A stretch of 64,000 nt of DNA from Hermatobates lingyangjiaoensis (GCA_026182355.1 JAPFBL010000242.1:341501-405500), one strand, 5' to 3'. Counted from the first letter of the stretch, positions 11,331 through 22,657 are shown. A program made the numbers and translations. Notes: a model not told the origin generated them from the sequence alone.

Positions 11331-12720
11331 ATATCTACTAATAAAAAACAACTAAAAATATGACATTCAAAATATATGAAAAATACAAGTCCTGTTTTAA
11401 ACAGAGATTCATGATTTGAAAATAATAATGCTATATATATTGTTTATATTTTTTTTCTATTTTATTATAATGATGATCTGAATAGAAATCCTTATTGAAT
11501 TTTGCATTATCCAGATACAGATTATATTTTCAAAAATACTATATCAAATAAATACATTTTCATTAAACTCAACATTACCAAAATCCATATAATAACGAAA
11601 TTTATAAATGAACAGTCCTTTTAATCCTTTAAAAGTTAAAAAAAACTACGCAAATTGAACAACCAAAATTCATGTACAAGCTAAAAGTTATAATGACATG
11701 AATAAAATCACACTTTCATATTTTGTCATAGCTATGTTCTAATAAAAGTTGTAGACTTCTATAATTTATTTAATAATATTATTTTATGGTGTTATAAATT
11801 CAATAATATGTATTAAACTATGCTTTTTTATTGTTAATATTGTAATTATGATAAATTCTATAATTTAGTAGTTGTATTCTCATTTGATATGTGTCATATA
11901 ATTTAATGACGAAAAAGGTATTTTTTTCAAGTTAATAAAAACAAGGAACTTAGATTATGAAAAATCTATTACTTAGCTCTCATCATTCTAAAGAGGTGAT
12001 TCGACTTGACAAGGATAATGCCCATTTCTGGGTGAAGCTTTTTCCCTTTATACTCTAAGGATTTATCTCTATGAAGAATGATACTTATGTAGGTTAAGAT
12101 TTTTCGTCTAGACGTTTTCAGTAAATCGTTTAATCAAACTGCAATGACATAAGAAAGATATCCATATGAACCCTATGCAAGTATCATATCGAAACTCGTA
12201 TATTATGAAAATATACTTTTTATTAATATGAATTTTAGCGTTCATTCTGATTACCGATTCTTTTTTTGTTAAACCACACTCAATTAAATAAATAATTAAA
12301 ATTAATTCTACATGACAAATAAGACACTTGAAGACGCGCAATTACAGGGTATTTGGCATTCAATGAAAGCAATTTCAGGTATGTCCCATTGCAACGTGAT
12401 TTGATTTATTGAGCTCTATCAAAGCACGATGTGATATTCAATTCTTGATTAAATATATGTCATTTCCTTATAATATTATGTAATTATGATGAATTACTTT
12501 ATTGAATTTCTGGCAACCTCTAAATAAAAAATTATGATTAAATTTTTTTTTATATGAAACGAAAAATTTACTTTGCCTTTTAATTCATATTTAAATTTTA
12601 TTGCTTTTACTCATTTTCAATAAATACGTTTCATCTAATTTTTTAATTAATTCCATGGTAGAATCATTTTGTCAAATCATGTGTAACCCCTTCTCTAAAT
12701 ATCAATTGACGTAATATTAT
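11331..12720. other. Unassigned AT-rich stretch
   Basis: No coding or RNA feature supported; open frames here are short and unremarkable. Confidence 0.45.
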
Positions 12721-12725
12721 ACCAG

Positions 12726-13046
12726 ATTTTTTTTTTTTTTTTTTTTTTTGCAAAGGGCTAAGAGACTGACAAAGTCAGCCCTCCGATTCTGATTCCTCAA
12801 GCGAATATTGCTTCTCTCATTGATTCTACATCGGGGGTCCTAAATTTCTCCTAACTCAAGTGTATTAGTTTAAATACAAGTACCTCATATCATATAGGCT
12901 CAAAATCGGTGGTTTAACGTCTTCATCAGGGGATAACATGCTCAGATTTATTTATCTCTCACGTGAATAAATCGGGAGCCTGAGTGTGTATCGAACCCCA
13001 GTCCTATCAGTTCAAAGACGAGCACGTTCCCACTGAACAAACCTGA
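12726..13046 (-). repeat. tRNA-derived SINE
   Basis: On the minus strand it starts with a tRNA-like head. A B box GGGGTTCGATACA (about 12982-12994) and a weaker A box over TTGTTCAGTGGGAACG (about 13020-13036) fit an internal Pol III promoter. It runs through the shared body (GTGAATAAATC on the plus strand near 12963) to a long T run on the plus strand (12727-12749), i.e. a 3' poly(A). Such elements move using a LINE's machinery. Confidence 0.75.
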
Positions 13047-13965
13047 TGCCTATTTTTACTTTACAATAAACAAATTATTGCAACCATAAAAAAATTTTAA
13101 CTAAAGATTTGACTGATTTACATGTTTTGGAGTTTCAAAAGTAGTTCTTTCGATGATGCCTGTGTTTGGGTAGGTAGATGAAAATCCAAAAGTGTCTGGT
13201 CGCTCTACTGTCCACACAGTTTGATAAAACGAATTCAATAGTCGAGAAGCTATATCAATAACTTAGTTTTATTGTTGAGACATGATTCCAGATGCAATAA
13301 TATTTTAACATACTTCAGAGTATTGGTATACACGATCGACCTAATGGTTAGAAGTGAATTCCTATACCTATTCCTACAGGTACAAGCATTTTTTTTTTAT
13401 ATCATTAACACATGCATATTAAATATATAATCAAGTTGATAAGAAATAAAAAAACAATATATGGTAAAATAATAATGAGACTATTGTAATCAATAATAAG
13501 CATTGAAATAATAGGAGCTTAGCATTTACTATTTCAACATGATGAAATACGTCTATTGGAACTGAATAATTCAATGGGAAGAATTTAATAGAGATAGTTC
13601 ATGCAATAGATACAGCAGTGTAAATCTCACTCTTTCTAACCCAGTAAACTTGTTTTAGTTACTGAATTTTAAACAAATTAACTGAAATGCCAATATGATA
13701 GTAAATTCATTGACAGAACAAATTGTATCAAATTGGAACTGTTAATTAGTTTCCTTTACAAATATTCTCAGGAGTACTTTAAAAGGCGGAACCGTATTTC
13801 GTTTATATTTTATTTCTGGGTTTTTATACAATTAAGTATTCTATTCCTAATTGTCAGGTGTGATCTTCATGTAAAGCATATGACTTTAAAGAAAGCTTAG
13901 AGTTCCAAACTTTCTTAATTTTCTAGGTTATCATGTAGGAAACAGAAATCTTGTAATATCCTTCA
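13047..13965. other. Unassigned, with a weak R1 fragment
   Basis: About 13055-13190 resembles the R1 start (TTTACTTTACAATAAAC, TTTACATGTTTTGGAG). The rest has no supported feature. Confidence 0.4.
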
Positions 13966-14308
13966 TTTATTTATTTTATTGTTTAAATCGATTCTCTTAG
14001 CGGGTGATAACGTCAGCCATTTGCTGGCTTTGTTTGTTTCTTTGATCGGTTAACCTACAAATTCTACATTGGAAGTCCTTAATTTTGCCTAATTCAAAAA
14101 GAGTGCCAAAAAGAGTGGATCTTTAACGAGTACCTGACATCGTACAGGATCGTGACCGACGGCTTAACGTCCTCTCCGAGGGACGACAAACTCAGATTTA
14201 TTCATCTCCTGCGTGAATAAATCGAGGGTTAGGTGGGAATTGAACCCCGGACTACCAGCCCAGAGATGAGTACGTTAACCACTGAGTTAACCTAGCCTCC
14301 ATCTTTCC
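13966..14308 (-). repeat. tRNA-derived SINE
   Basis: Minus-strand SINE with a clear tRNA-like head: A box region TAGGTTAACTCAGTGGTTAA and B box GGGGTTCAATTCC, with the tRNA-style block CTCTGGGCTGGTAGTCC between them. The body shares CGTGAATAAATCGAGG and the CGGCTTAACGTCC phrase with the neighbouring copies. The T-rich left end is the tail. Confidence 0.8.
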
Positions 14309-15677
14309 TTTAAAAAGGACGTAAGAACTGTGTGAACGTTTAATAACTCAGTTACTGGAAAAATATATATAATTTCATAAAACTGATTGTGACAATATGT
14401 ATGAGTCATTATGCTTAGTAATGTACTACAGATGAAGGGGTTAGAAATAACAAAAAATCGTTATTAGAGTTAAATATCACGAAGAGGATGTTAAATTGTC
14501 ATTCCCAATCTTGTACGATGTCACTTATTCAATAAAGATCTCTACTCTAAATCCACTTCGGTTGAGCAAAATTTAGAACTTTTAACCTAGTAGAATGTTC
14601 AATGTGTCGTATCAAAAAGGATTTATGTTCCGATTATGTGTGTTCTATGTGGAAATGCTTCTGCGGCCTAACCTAATCTTATTAGCCATATAATACTTTT
14701 AAGTATTTTATACATTTTAAATGATTGCATAATTAACTAAAGTATCCTTACATTCTTTTTGCATGAATTATTTATTACAAATTGTCCTAATTGTCCTTGA
14801 AAACCATACCAGAAACAAGTGAAACCTGATTTTACTTTTGTTTCCTTGGCCTCTGGGCCATGGCAACATCTACATAATTGCAATTACAATACCAAAGTAT
14901 AGAGCCTTACTTATTTTTGGTTAAATATTGGACCTGCATAAATGGTATGGCGTTTCTTAAATATGTTATCTACATAGAAATGTAGCTTCAATCACGGTAG
15001 GTTAGATATCCCAGTAGTGTTATTTCTTTTAACTATAGTAATTTCATGGCTGTGAGAATCTTCCGCAATTTTGATATTACTGTTAAACAAATTAATTTCA
15101 CAAATATATTGTTTAACATTTGGTGTAATTTAAATTTGAACATATTAAGATGTTTAAAGTAAACTGATAAGAAATTATTATATCTGTTGACTGAAAGCGT
15201 GAGCCTCTCATCAGGTACCTACAGTTTAATGGAAATATCTAAAACTCCCAGGATTCTCTGTTTTCTTGCCTGAGAGACTCCGACATTTATTTGAGTATTT
15301 CAACGCCATGTAATTTACTAATGGATGTAACAAGACTACTGACTCCCAACTATTCATTAATGAATTAGAAAGGGAAAGTTTTCAGACAGAAAAAAAAATC
15401 ATTTCTCTTAATTACATACCTACGAACCAGTTCAACATTTTTATTGTTTATATTATTTAAAAATACTCTTATTGTTAAGACAGCTTTTGCTATGATAATA
15501 AAAAATTAACTATATTGTGAATTGCTACTTGGTTTAGACATAATCCATTTTAAAAGAAAAAATTCTACCCATATTTCGTTTAATAATAAAAACATCTAAA
15601 TCAGAGTAAGAAATAAAAAAAAAAACAAAAGTTGAAAACTTAACAATGGTTTATGAGTTAGTTTTTATGTGTTTATT
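14309..15677. other. Unassigned AT-rich stretch
   Basis: No supported feature. Confidence 0.45.
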
Positions 15678-15998
15678 GTTATTTTTTTTTATTTTTTAAA
15701 CCAATCCCTTAGTGTACCAAAAACATCAGCCGTTTACCGGCTTTTGGTTTGATCCGTGATTCTACAGATTCTACATTGAGAGTCCTAAGGTTTAACTAAA
15801 TCAAGTGCATTTCGATTAGAGATGTTTGACGAGTACCTGACATCGTATAGGCTCGGGACTGATGTCTAAACACCCTCTCCGAGCTACGACGTACTCAAAT
15901 TTATACACTTCCGGCGTGAATAAATCGAGGACGAGTTGGGGATTGAACCCCGGACTACCAGCCCAGAGGCGGGTACGTTAACCACAGAGCTAACATGG
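15678..15998 (-). repeat. tRNA-derived SINE
   Basis: A third copy in the same orientation. The head reads GTTAGCTCTGTGGTTAACG (A box) and GGGGTTCAATCCCC (B box), spaced as in a tRNA gene, with CTCTGGGCTGGTAGTCC between. The body and T-rich tail match 13966-14308. It is not a functional tRNA gene because the acceptor and anticodon arms do not close. Confidence 0.8.
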
Positions 15999-16665
15999 AA
16001 CACTTATTGCCAATTTATCTCATTAAAATTGAATATATAATATTTCCTAATGACCGCATTTTTTTTTCGTAGATACGATAACGAGTAAACTATATGAGTT
16101 TGCTTGAAGTTGCCGGCTCTTTCAACACGTCTGCCTCACGGCTATGATCTTATCCATTGTTTTAAGTAAGGTTTCAGAGCTATTTTTTTCTTTTCATGGC
16201 CTTCTTATGCAACTTTTTCTATGTTGGATCAACACATTCATATTAATTCAACTTTTTAAATTACCATGACAGGTTCACCTGTAAATTTGTGTTCTACTAT
16301 TGTACAGGTCATATAAACCTACGAATAATAAGAATTTATAGTAATAGCTTAATTAGAAATCAATGAACCATAAAATAAGACTAATATATTCCAAGCATCA
16401 GTATATGAATATTCACAAGCTGAATATAGAATAGTACTTATTTAAATATTTTAAATAAATACTATACTAAAAACGCGATGCTAAAACTATTTTGCCATTT
16501 CTATAAAATCTTATTTCAAGTTTCAAATTTATATAAAATTTTCTTCTTGATTTCGTGATTTTATTTATTACACAGAATAAAATTTATAAAAAATGGTTGA
16601 AGTGTTTACATTCTGCATATTAATTGCCAAGAAGTACGTTTGAAAAACAATAGCTTAACTAAAAT
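15999..16665. other. Unassigned AT-rich stretch
   Basis: No supported feature. Confidence 0.45.
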
Positions 16666-16677
16666 AAATATTAAAGT

Positions 16678-16941
16678 ATTAGAATTAGTAATAATACAAT
16701 CCGTCATACCTCGTAAAGTTTTAGAAAAGCTCGACCGGTTTCGGGTCCGTCTGGATCCCATCTTCAAGAGTACCTAACTGATTGTCAAGTTAGGACAGTC
16801 AGTTAGGTGCTCTTGAAGATGGGATCCAGACGGACCCGAAACCGGTCGAGCTTTTCTAAGACTTTACGAGGTATGACGGATTGTATTATTACTAATTCTA
16901 ATATTACTAACCTCAGTGGAACTAACCCATTAACTACATTT
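16678..16941. mobile_element. Palindromic PLE-tail element, family E
   Basis: Two near-perfect inverted arms of about 110 bp (16677-16796 and 16793-16903) plus a right extension to about 16941. A 12-bp direct repeat, AAATATTAAAGT, at 16666-16677 and 16942-16953 marks the insertion. The right tail (GAGGTATGACGG, then ACTAACCTCAGTGG) matches the 3' end of the PLE relic at 1-790, linking the palindrome directly to a PLE. Each arm has a hammerhead-like fold (16729-16771 minus, 16809-16851 plus). Confidence 0.75.
16809..16851 (+). ncRNA. Hammerhead-like motif, family E (C3 changed)
   Basis: Stem I GCTC (16809-16812) pairs perfectly with GAGC (16848-16851). The core reads TTGAAGA (C3 replaced by U), then one extra T, stem II GGG-A-TCC with GGACCC around AGAC, then GAAA, self-complementary ACCGGT (16841-16846) as stem III, and C at 16847 as the expected cleavage base, giving the preferred GTC triplet. 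The fold is clear; loss of C3 predicts weak or no self-cleavage. Confidence 0.55.
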
Positions 16942-16953
16942 AAATATTAAAGT

Positions 16954-17655
16954 GATTTCAAAAAATCAAAAATATTCTCTCTATTGAGTAATGTTGAGTA
17001 AAGTTGGTGGAGGTAACTGAATATCAAGTGGTAATAATAATAGTAAATATTAATCAACGTGTTCAATCATTAGTTCACCTTGTGATAAGTGAAGTTGTTA
17101 GTTGGAAGGAATTAAAGAAAATAATTACTATGTTTGATACAATTATCTTACATAATGTTGATGTCAGTATTTGGGTAATGTTATTTGTAAATGTTGTTTG
17201 AAGAAAAAAGTATAACCTTAAATAAATATATTGAAACAATTAATCTTCAAGAACAATACTGTCACAAGAACTAAATAGATGTTATTTAATTATGAATGAT
17301 TCCAAATTGAATTACATTAAATAAATATATGCCAATCAATGAACACAGTTCATTTTATTAAATCAGACTCGAAATGGTATTTGATTTGCATAAATAGTTG
17401 GGATCTAATTGAATACTCCACACGGTGAACAAGTTCTTAATGAACATGGACCTGCATTATGCATGACTCAGTGGAACAACGGTCGCATTCAGCACATCTC
17501 ATTCTTAGAAAAGTCCCCTTAGAGTAATCACATTAAAACTCCCTTGATCCACCAAAGCCCCTTCCAAATATCACTATTCAAACAATTTTAAATGTCTATG
17601 AATATAAAAACAGTATTTTTATTGTTTTCAAAAATGTTAGTGAAATGTGTATTCA
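16954..17655. other. Unassigned AT-rich stretch
   Basis: No supported feature. Confidence 0.4.
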
Positions 17656-17822
17656 GCTATTATGAACAATGCAAACTTTTTGTTAATGCATACAACTTAA
17701 AAAAAAATCAACATATAACAAACAATCCATTCTATCCTGTAGCAAAGAGATGAACACTCTCACACGCACACACACACACACACACGCGCGCGCGCGCACA
17801 CACACACGCACACACACACACA
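17656..17822. repeat. Left copy of a direct duplication ending in (CA)n
   Basis: About 100 bp starting ATGAACAATGCAAAC and ending GATGAACACTCTC (17662-17762) recurs almost unchanged at 18311-18409. Both copies run into CA-rich microsatellites (17760-17822 here, with a CGCG stretch inside). Confidence 0.85.
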
Positions 17823-17924
17823 AATATATTATTAATATTAATTAATATAGTAAATATTAATTAATAATGTTCATGAAATTAAATTATAAAACTAATTACT
17901 TCTAAAATAGTGCAATTAGTTATT

Positions 17925-18310
17925 ATGTGGTATTTACTCATCGTAGGGTAAAAAGCTAATGAAATGGTCTCCACATATAAAAATTTAATGGTATAAACAA
18001 CGCGTTTCGAACATGTAATGTTCTTCCTCAGTCATTAACTAAAAAATACAATGTCATCAGAGAGTTATCGATAGTACAAAGTAAATATAGTACAAAATAA
18101 AAAAAAAACAAATTACTCGTACTCTTTTCCTTATTTTGTTTTATTTTTATTTTGTGTTATATTTACTTTGTACTATCGATAACTCTCTCATGACATTTTA
18201 TTTTTTAGTTAATGCCTGAGGAAGAACACTAAGTGTTCGAATCGCATTATTTATACCATTCAATTTTTATATGTAGAGACCATTTCATTAGCTTTTTATC
18301 CTGCAAATTT
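17925..18310. mobile_element. Palindromic PLE-tail element, family A copy 3
   Basis: Inverted pair of family A tails. The left arm carries the full outer tail (TGGTATTTACTCATCGTAGG), unlike copies 1, 2 and 4, and the right arm is cut at about 18305. Left hammerhead-like motif 17984-18037 (minus), right 18209-18263 (plus). In the right motif the GAAA reads GAAT, so it is probably dead. The element lies between the two copies of the ~100-bp duplication. Confidence 0.68.
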
Positions 18311-18461
18311 ATGAACAATGCAAACTTTTCGTTAATGCATACAACTTAAAAAAAAATCAACATATAACAAACAATCCATTCTATCCTGTAACAAAGGGAT
18401 GAACACTCTCTCTCTCTCTCTCTCACACACACACCACACACACACACACACGCACACACAC

Positions 18462-18506
<45 letters not shown>

Positions 18507-18530
18507 ACACATACACACACACACACACTA
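18311..18530. repeat. Right copy of the duplication plus (CT)n/(CA)n tract
   Basis: The right partner of 17662-17762, followed by CT then CA dinucleotides (18405-18527). Long minus-strand open frames over this tract are repeat artefacts. Confidence 0.85.
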
Positions 18531-20217
18531 ATTAATTCTCTTGAATACACAGAATAACTACATTCACAGAAAAAAAGATGTAAAAAGGAGACTAAAGACA
18601 CTCACTAGAAATTTTTAACACAAAAAAGAGACTAAAAGCTCAAGAGTCTTGATTATTTTGGTTTTTTGGCGTATTCAGGTGAGGCGAAAAAGAAGGTGAA
18701 ACACAGGACCATATTACCGTCATGGACTAGTTCAAGCTATGGATAAATGAAAGTCAGATTTAAGTGAAAGAATGAGAGGAAAAGACATAGAGTGTATAAT
18801 TTTTGGTTTCAACCAACCGTCACCGATTAGTGAATTTCTGTCCTACGAAATGATGAAATCAGAAAATATAAACTGTCCTTCCTTTACATGTATGTTAATT
18901 TAGTTACTTTGAACAATTGTTATATAACGTTTTGTAACTTTAAATTTTATGCATTACAAAATTAAACACTTGATTATTTGTATGCTCCTAATTTACAGGT
19001 GTGTTCGCCATCTAAAAGAGTGGATAGAAAAAATTACAAATACTGGTGTGTCCATAGGTCATTTAGAGTCCAACCTCAATCTCAATTACGTAGTCCAAAA
19101 ACCAACAGATGCGTGATACCGATAGTTTTAAAGTATGTTTTTATGTTGTCATCCAAATTTTAACTGCTTAAATATTTAAAATTTAATGGATTCTACTAAA
19201 AAAATATGCGATCGGTGTAAGCAGAAACTTGACTGTTAAAATATCTGAGTTTTTGGTGGCATAATAATTATTTCAGTGAAGAAACATCGTTTTATTTAGC
19301 ATCATAATTTAAATATTCATAACAATAAGGAATATATATTTTATAAATAATAAATGAGAGTGACATAATAATGAACAAGTTTGCTTTTGGTTTCAGGTGT
19401 CAGAAATGTATAGCTTAATCTCTTTCTATATATTTTCATGTATGGAATATGAAATTATGAGCACTTTGTATTTTAAAGAAGTTGTAAATCTGTCGGTTCC
19501 ATGGATGTACAATCTCAGGCACTTGATAAGATATATATTGTTTATAATTTTGAGTGTGACTAAGTTTAGGATTGTCTTTATAGTAGTAGGTAATGTAGCT
19601 TACTGGTTACTAGAAAACACTGAGGATAAATACATGACTATATAAATATGACTTTTAAAAATTAACTATGATATAGAGGAAAACACATAGCTTAAATTAG
19701 GAAGTTATAATTACAAGTTTGTATACTAGATAGAAACAGTAACAAACTCTCTTTGAGATTTAAATGTCAGTTTCTGACTTTGCCTGAGGCCTAACAAAGT
19801 TTATCAGGTACTCGGATGAGTAGACGATGAAAGCTTTGTAAATAAACTGACTACCTACGGCTGTAGCCTACGAAAGGCTTGAATTAAGTTATATTATTTA
19901 CAAAGTACAGCCAAGGAGTGTATGAAGAGCTTTTGGAATGAAAGCCTAATTATATGCTTACACAGGATAACGAATATATATGAAATGACACAAGCAAACA
20001 CGAAACACAACTAAGTATATGTAAACCAATGTATACCAATCATAACATTATAACATTTATTTAAACTTTAAATAAATTAATTAATATTTGGAACATTTTT
20101 ATGTTTTTAAATATATATAAAATAAATCACTTTAATTTAATTAATATAATATGAATCTATGCTTGTTATCACTCTCGCTTTCGTGTAAGAATCAATTATA
20201 GATAAAACCTTGTTTGT
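18531..20217. other. Unassigned AT-rich stretch
   Basis: No coding frame could be tied to a family. Confidence 0.4.
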
Positions 20218-20420
20218 ATATATATATATATATGATCAAACCACAATAAGAAATGGGAAAACAAGACTAAGATCTGTTTAGTTTAGGAAAACAAGACTAA
20301 GGTGTTTAGTTGGGTTTTTGACTCTGACGAAGACCGCTTGTTACGGTTGAAAGATCTTAGTTTTGTTTTCCCATTTCTTATTGTGGTTTGATCATTGATT
20401 GTTATTTCACGTGTTAATGT
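20218..20420. mobile_element. Palindromic PLE-tail element, family C copy
   Basis: A (TA)n tract (20218-20232) abuts TGATCAAACCACAATAAG; the right arm ends TGATCATTGATTGTTATTTC. The left arm stops before the hammerhead core, while the right arm is complete (20320-20362): GACT, core CTGACGA (20324-20330), extra A, stem ACCG/CGGT, GAAA, AGATCT and T, with AGTT instead of AGTC at the end of stem I. Confidence 0.7.
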
Positions 20421-21064
20421 GAAATATTTATATAGATATATGTCACTTGTTGATACATCCAGGCATGAAATTGGCAAAGTGAGCCATATAAACCCACTGG
20501 GGGGCTATGGAAAATTTCCACGGATCGATAACTTCACGGGGATGGAATGGGGTTCTAGAGATGCTTCGAAAGATTGATCAAACTTATTAAGATGTGTACA
20601 GCATTTAAACATGAAAAAAACGTCAATAACTCAAATTTGGTCAATTACTGACATTAGGTTTAAAGAAATAGTCCAAATAGCATCCCTGCTTAGTTAGTTT
20701 CTTTCTGTTATTATGTACAGTTGTGTTTACCTTTGGTGTTCAGTGTTAGAGCTGTGTTTGCAGTTGAATACAATAGTTCTTGTTAGTTCAGTTTCTGTTG
20801 TTGTTTTAAATTAATTTAATGTTGTTAAGTACAATTGTTAACCCAACGATGTTTTAATATATTTATGATAGCGACAGTGGTCTAATACAACCTTGGTGTT
20901 GGAGCTGACTCATCGCACTGTTAGCGTTTTTTATATTTGAGTCAGTTTTACTTATTTTTGCCATTTGAGTCCTGGTAAAATACCTTTTATTCAGTCTTCT
21001 TTTGATAAAAAAGTTTTGTTGAAGTTGACTGTTGCACTGAGTTGCAAACTATTTCCTGTCTAAC
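20421..21064. other. Unassigned stretch
   Basis: No supported feature. Confidence 0.4.
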
Positions 21065-21340
21065 TTTTTTTGCTAAATGTTCTTACTGCTGTAGTTATAC
21101 TAAGGATATTATATGCACCAGTGATGTGATATACAAAAAAAAAAAGCGTATATATTGATAAGTAGATCAATCTATACTACCTGTATACTATCTGTACAAT
21201 CTTAGGAATGAATGACCAATAAGCATCTCTCATTTAGACATTTCTATGATACCTAAACAGAACATTGTATAGTATATACATACCTAAGAATTATGATATT
21301 ATGTGTACTTATGGTAAACTTGAGTGTAGGCCAAGTAATA
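21065..21340 (+). repeat. Dispersed repeat R2 copy
   Basis: Matches about 4950-5230: TTACTGCTGTAGTTATACTA, CATTTAGACATTTCTATGAT-like text, and a GAGTGTAGGCCA end. Non-coding. Confidence 0.6.
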
Positions 21341-22040
21341 GTATTAGTAATAGTATTAGTAATAGTATGTCGAAATACTATTCGAAAACCGGTTTTCTAA
21401 AATATCAGTTTTTATATAAAACCTAATTAGCATACATAGCCATACCTATACTATAATGTTAGCTTTTATACTAATGTCTGTTATCCTATTTTTTTTATTA
21501 CGGTTTCTCATGCTGAAACAAAGTCCTTTTTTAATCTACTGTTCGAAATGACAGCAACTGATAACAAGATGGAAGAATATCAATTATCTGAAAATAGGTA
21601 ATCAATGCAAGAGCTGCTGTCAACTTTATCTGTTTATATATCTTTAAATCAATGTAAGGAATTTAGAAACGGAACATTTTACTTCAGAATAATATCTGTT
21701 TCTGATCAGAAGCACTAAAAAAATGTTAGTAATCAATGTCTCTTGGACACTGAAACTATTCAACTATCACTCTGATGAAAACCAATTATTTGACCAAAAG
21801 ATCCTAGTTGCATTTTTGATGCACTTACCGTAATAAGGACTTCGAAATTTTCATGACTATTTTAATATGTTTATATATAGTTCAGAGTTAGTAAATTCTA
21901 ACAAATGAAAATCTATACAGTTACAGTCTTCGATTGTTAGTTACAACTAAAGCAGGGATACCAAACGTCTGACCAATAATGACCGCAAAAACCCTTTATA
22001 CAAAAAAACTATTGGCGTTCGACTTAAACCGTTTTCAAAA
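21341..22040. other. Mostly unassigned; decayed family C tail at 21765-21815
   Basis: Within it, 21771-21777 reads CTGATGA followed by A, ACC, a GACC-like partner, AAAAGATCC and TAGTT, an eroded family C hammerhead tail. A short TAATAGTATTAG tandem lies near 21337-21368. Confidence 0.45.
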
Positions 22041-22044
22041 CATT

Positions 22045-22368
22045 CAAATATATATATAACAGATTCAATAATATATATACCGTTTGATAGAATAGGTGTG
22101 TTCTCTAATCGGGGTTAGGTCAATTTTCCAGGATAAGAAATCAAACTCTCGTTGCCAACGTTTTGGTTTTAATTAAAACCTTTTTCATAGGCATCTTCTC
22201 CATACACTCTTCTTATATCCTCATAAAAACCCATATTTCTTCTTATATAAACCCAAATATATATATAACAGATTCAATAATATATTGACCGTTTGATGGA
22301 ATAGGTGTGTTCTCTAATCGGGGTTTGGTCAATTTTCCAGGATAAAAAATCAAACTCTGTTGCCAACG
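22045..22368 (-). mobile_element. Internally deleted micro-PLE (main family)
   Basis: Two tandem pLTR pieces of the main PLE family, minus strand, separated only by the first ~15 codons of its ORF. Reading left to right on the plus strand, the pLTR ends at CATAGGC, then comes CATCTTCTCCATACACTCTT, the complement of the ORF start. The whole RT and endonuclease are missing. It carries private changes (TCTCTAATCGG; CCAAAACG in place of CCGAAACG in the tail), so it belongs to a slightly different subfamily or is older. Confidence 0.7.
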
Positions 22369-22396
22369 TAGTTGTATAGTTTGTATAGGTAGTTAT

Positions 22397-22625
22397 ATAT
22401 ATATATATATACACATATATATGATCAAACCACAATAAGGAAATGGGAAAACAAGACTAAGATCTTTCAACCGTAACAAGCGGTCTTCGTCAGAGTCAAA
22501 AACCAACATTGACGAAGATCGCTTGTTACGGTTGAAAGATCTTAGTCTTGTTTTCCCATTTTCTTATTGTAGTTTAATCATTGATTGTTATTTCACGTGT
22601 TCATGTGAAATCTTATATATACTCG

Positions 22626-22655
<30 letters not shown>
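22397..22655. mobile_element. Palindromic PLE-tail element, family C, between (TA)n
   Basis: A palindrome of two opposed family C tails flanked by (TA)n at about 22397-22418 and 22622-22655. The left arm carries the best-preserved hammerhead motif in the window (22455-22497, minus). The right arm (about 22505-22548) has lost the C and T of the core (ATTGACGA). Confidence 0.75.
22455..22497 (-). ncRNA. Hammerhead-ribozyme-like motif, family C (best copy)
   Basis: On the minus strand: stem I GACT/AGTC (22494-22497 with 22455-22458), core CTGACGA (22493-22487), one extra A, stem II GACCG/CGGTT with a 7-nt loop, then GAAA, self-complementary AGATCT (22460-22465) as stem III, and U at the cleavage position (22459). 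All core bases known to be needed are present. The unusual parts are the bulged base before stem II and a stem III that closes better between two molecules. Confidence 0.6.

Positions 22656-22657
<2 letters not shown>

Noticed and set aside
15678..15998. Functional tRNA genes
   Set aside because: A and B boxes are present, but arms do not fold into a full cloverleaf and the sequence continues into a SINE body with a poly(A)-like tail.
18332..18601. Cys/Val-rich minus-strand open frames
   Set aside because: They read through (CA)n and (CT)n repeats; a cysteine-rich peptide gene is not credible.
20395..20577. Short plus-strand open frame after the family C palindrome
   Set aside because: It starts inside the element's tail and has no domain; likely chance.
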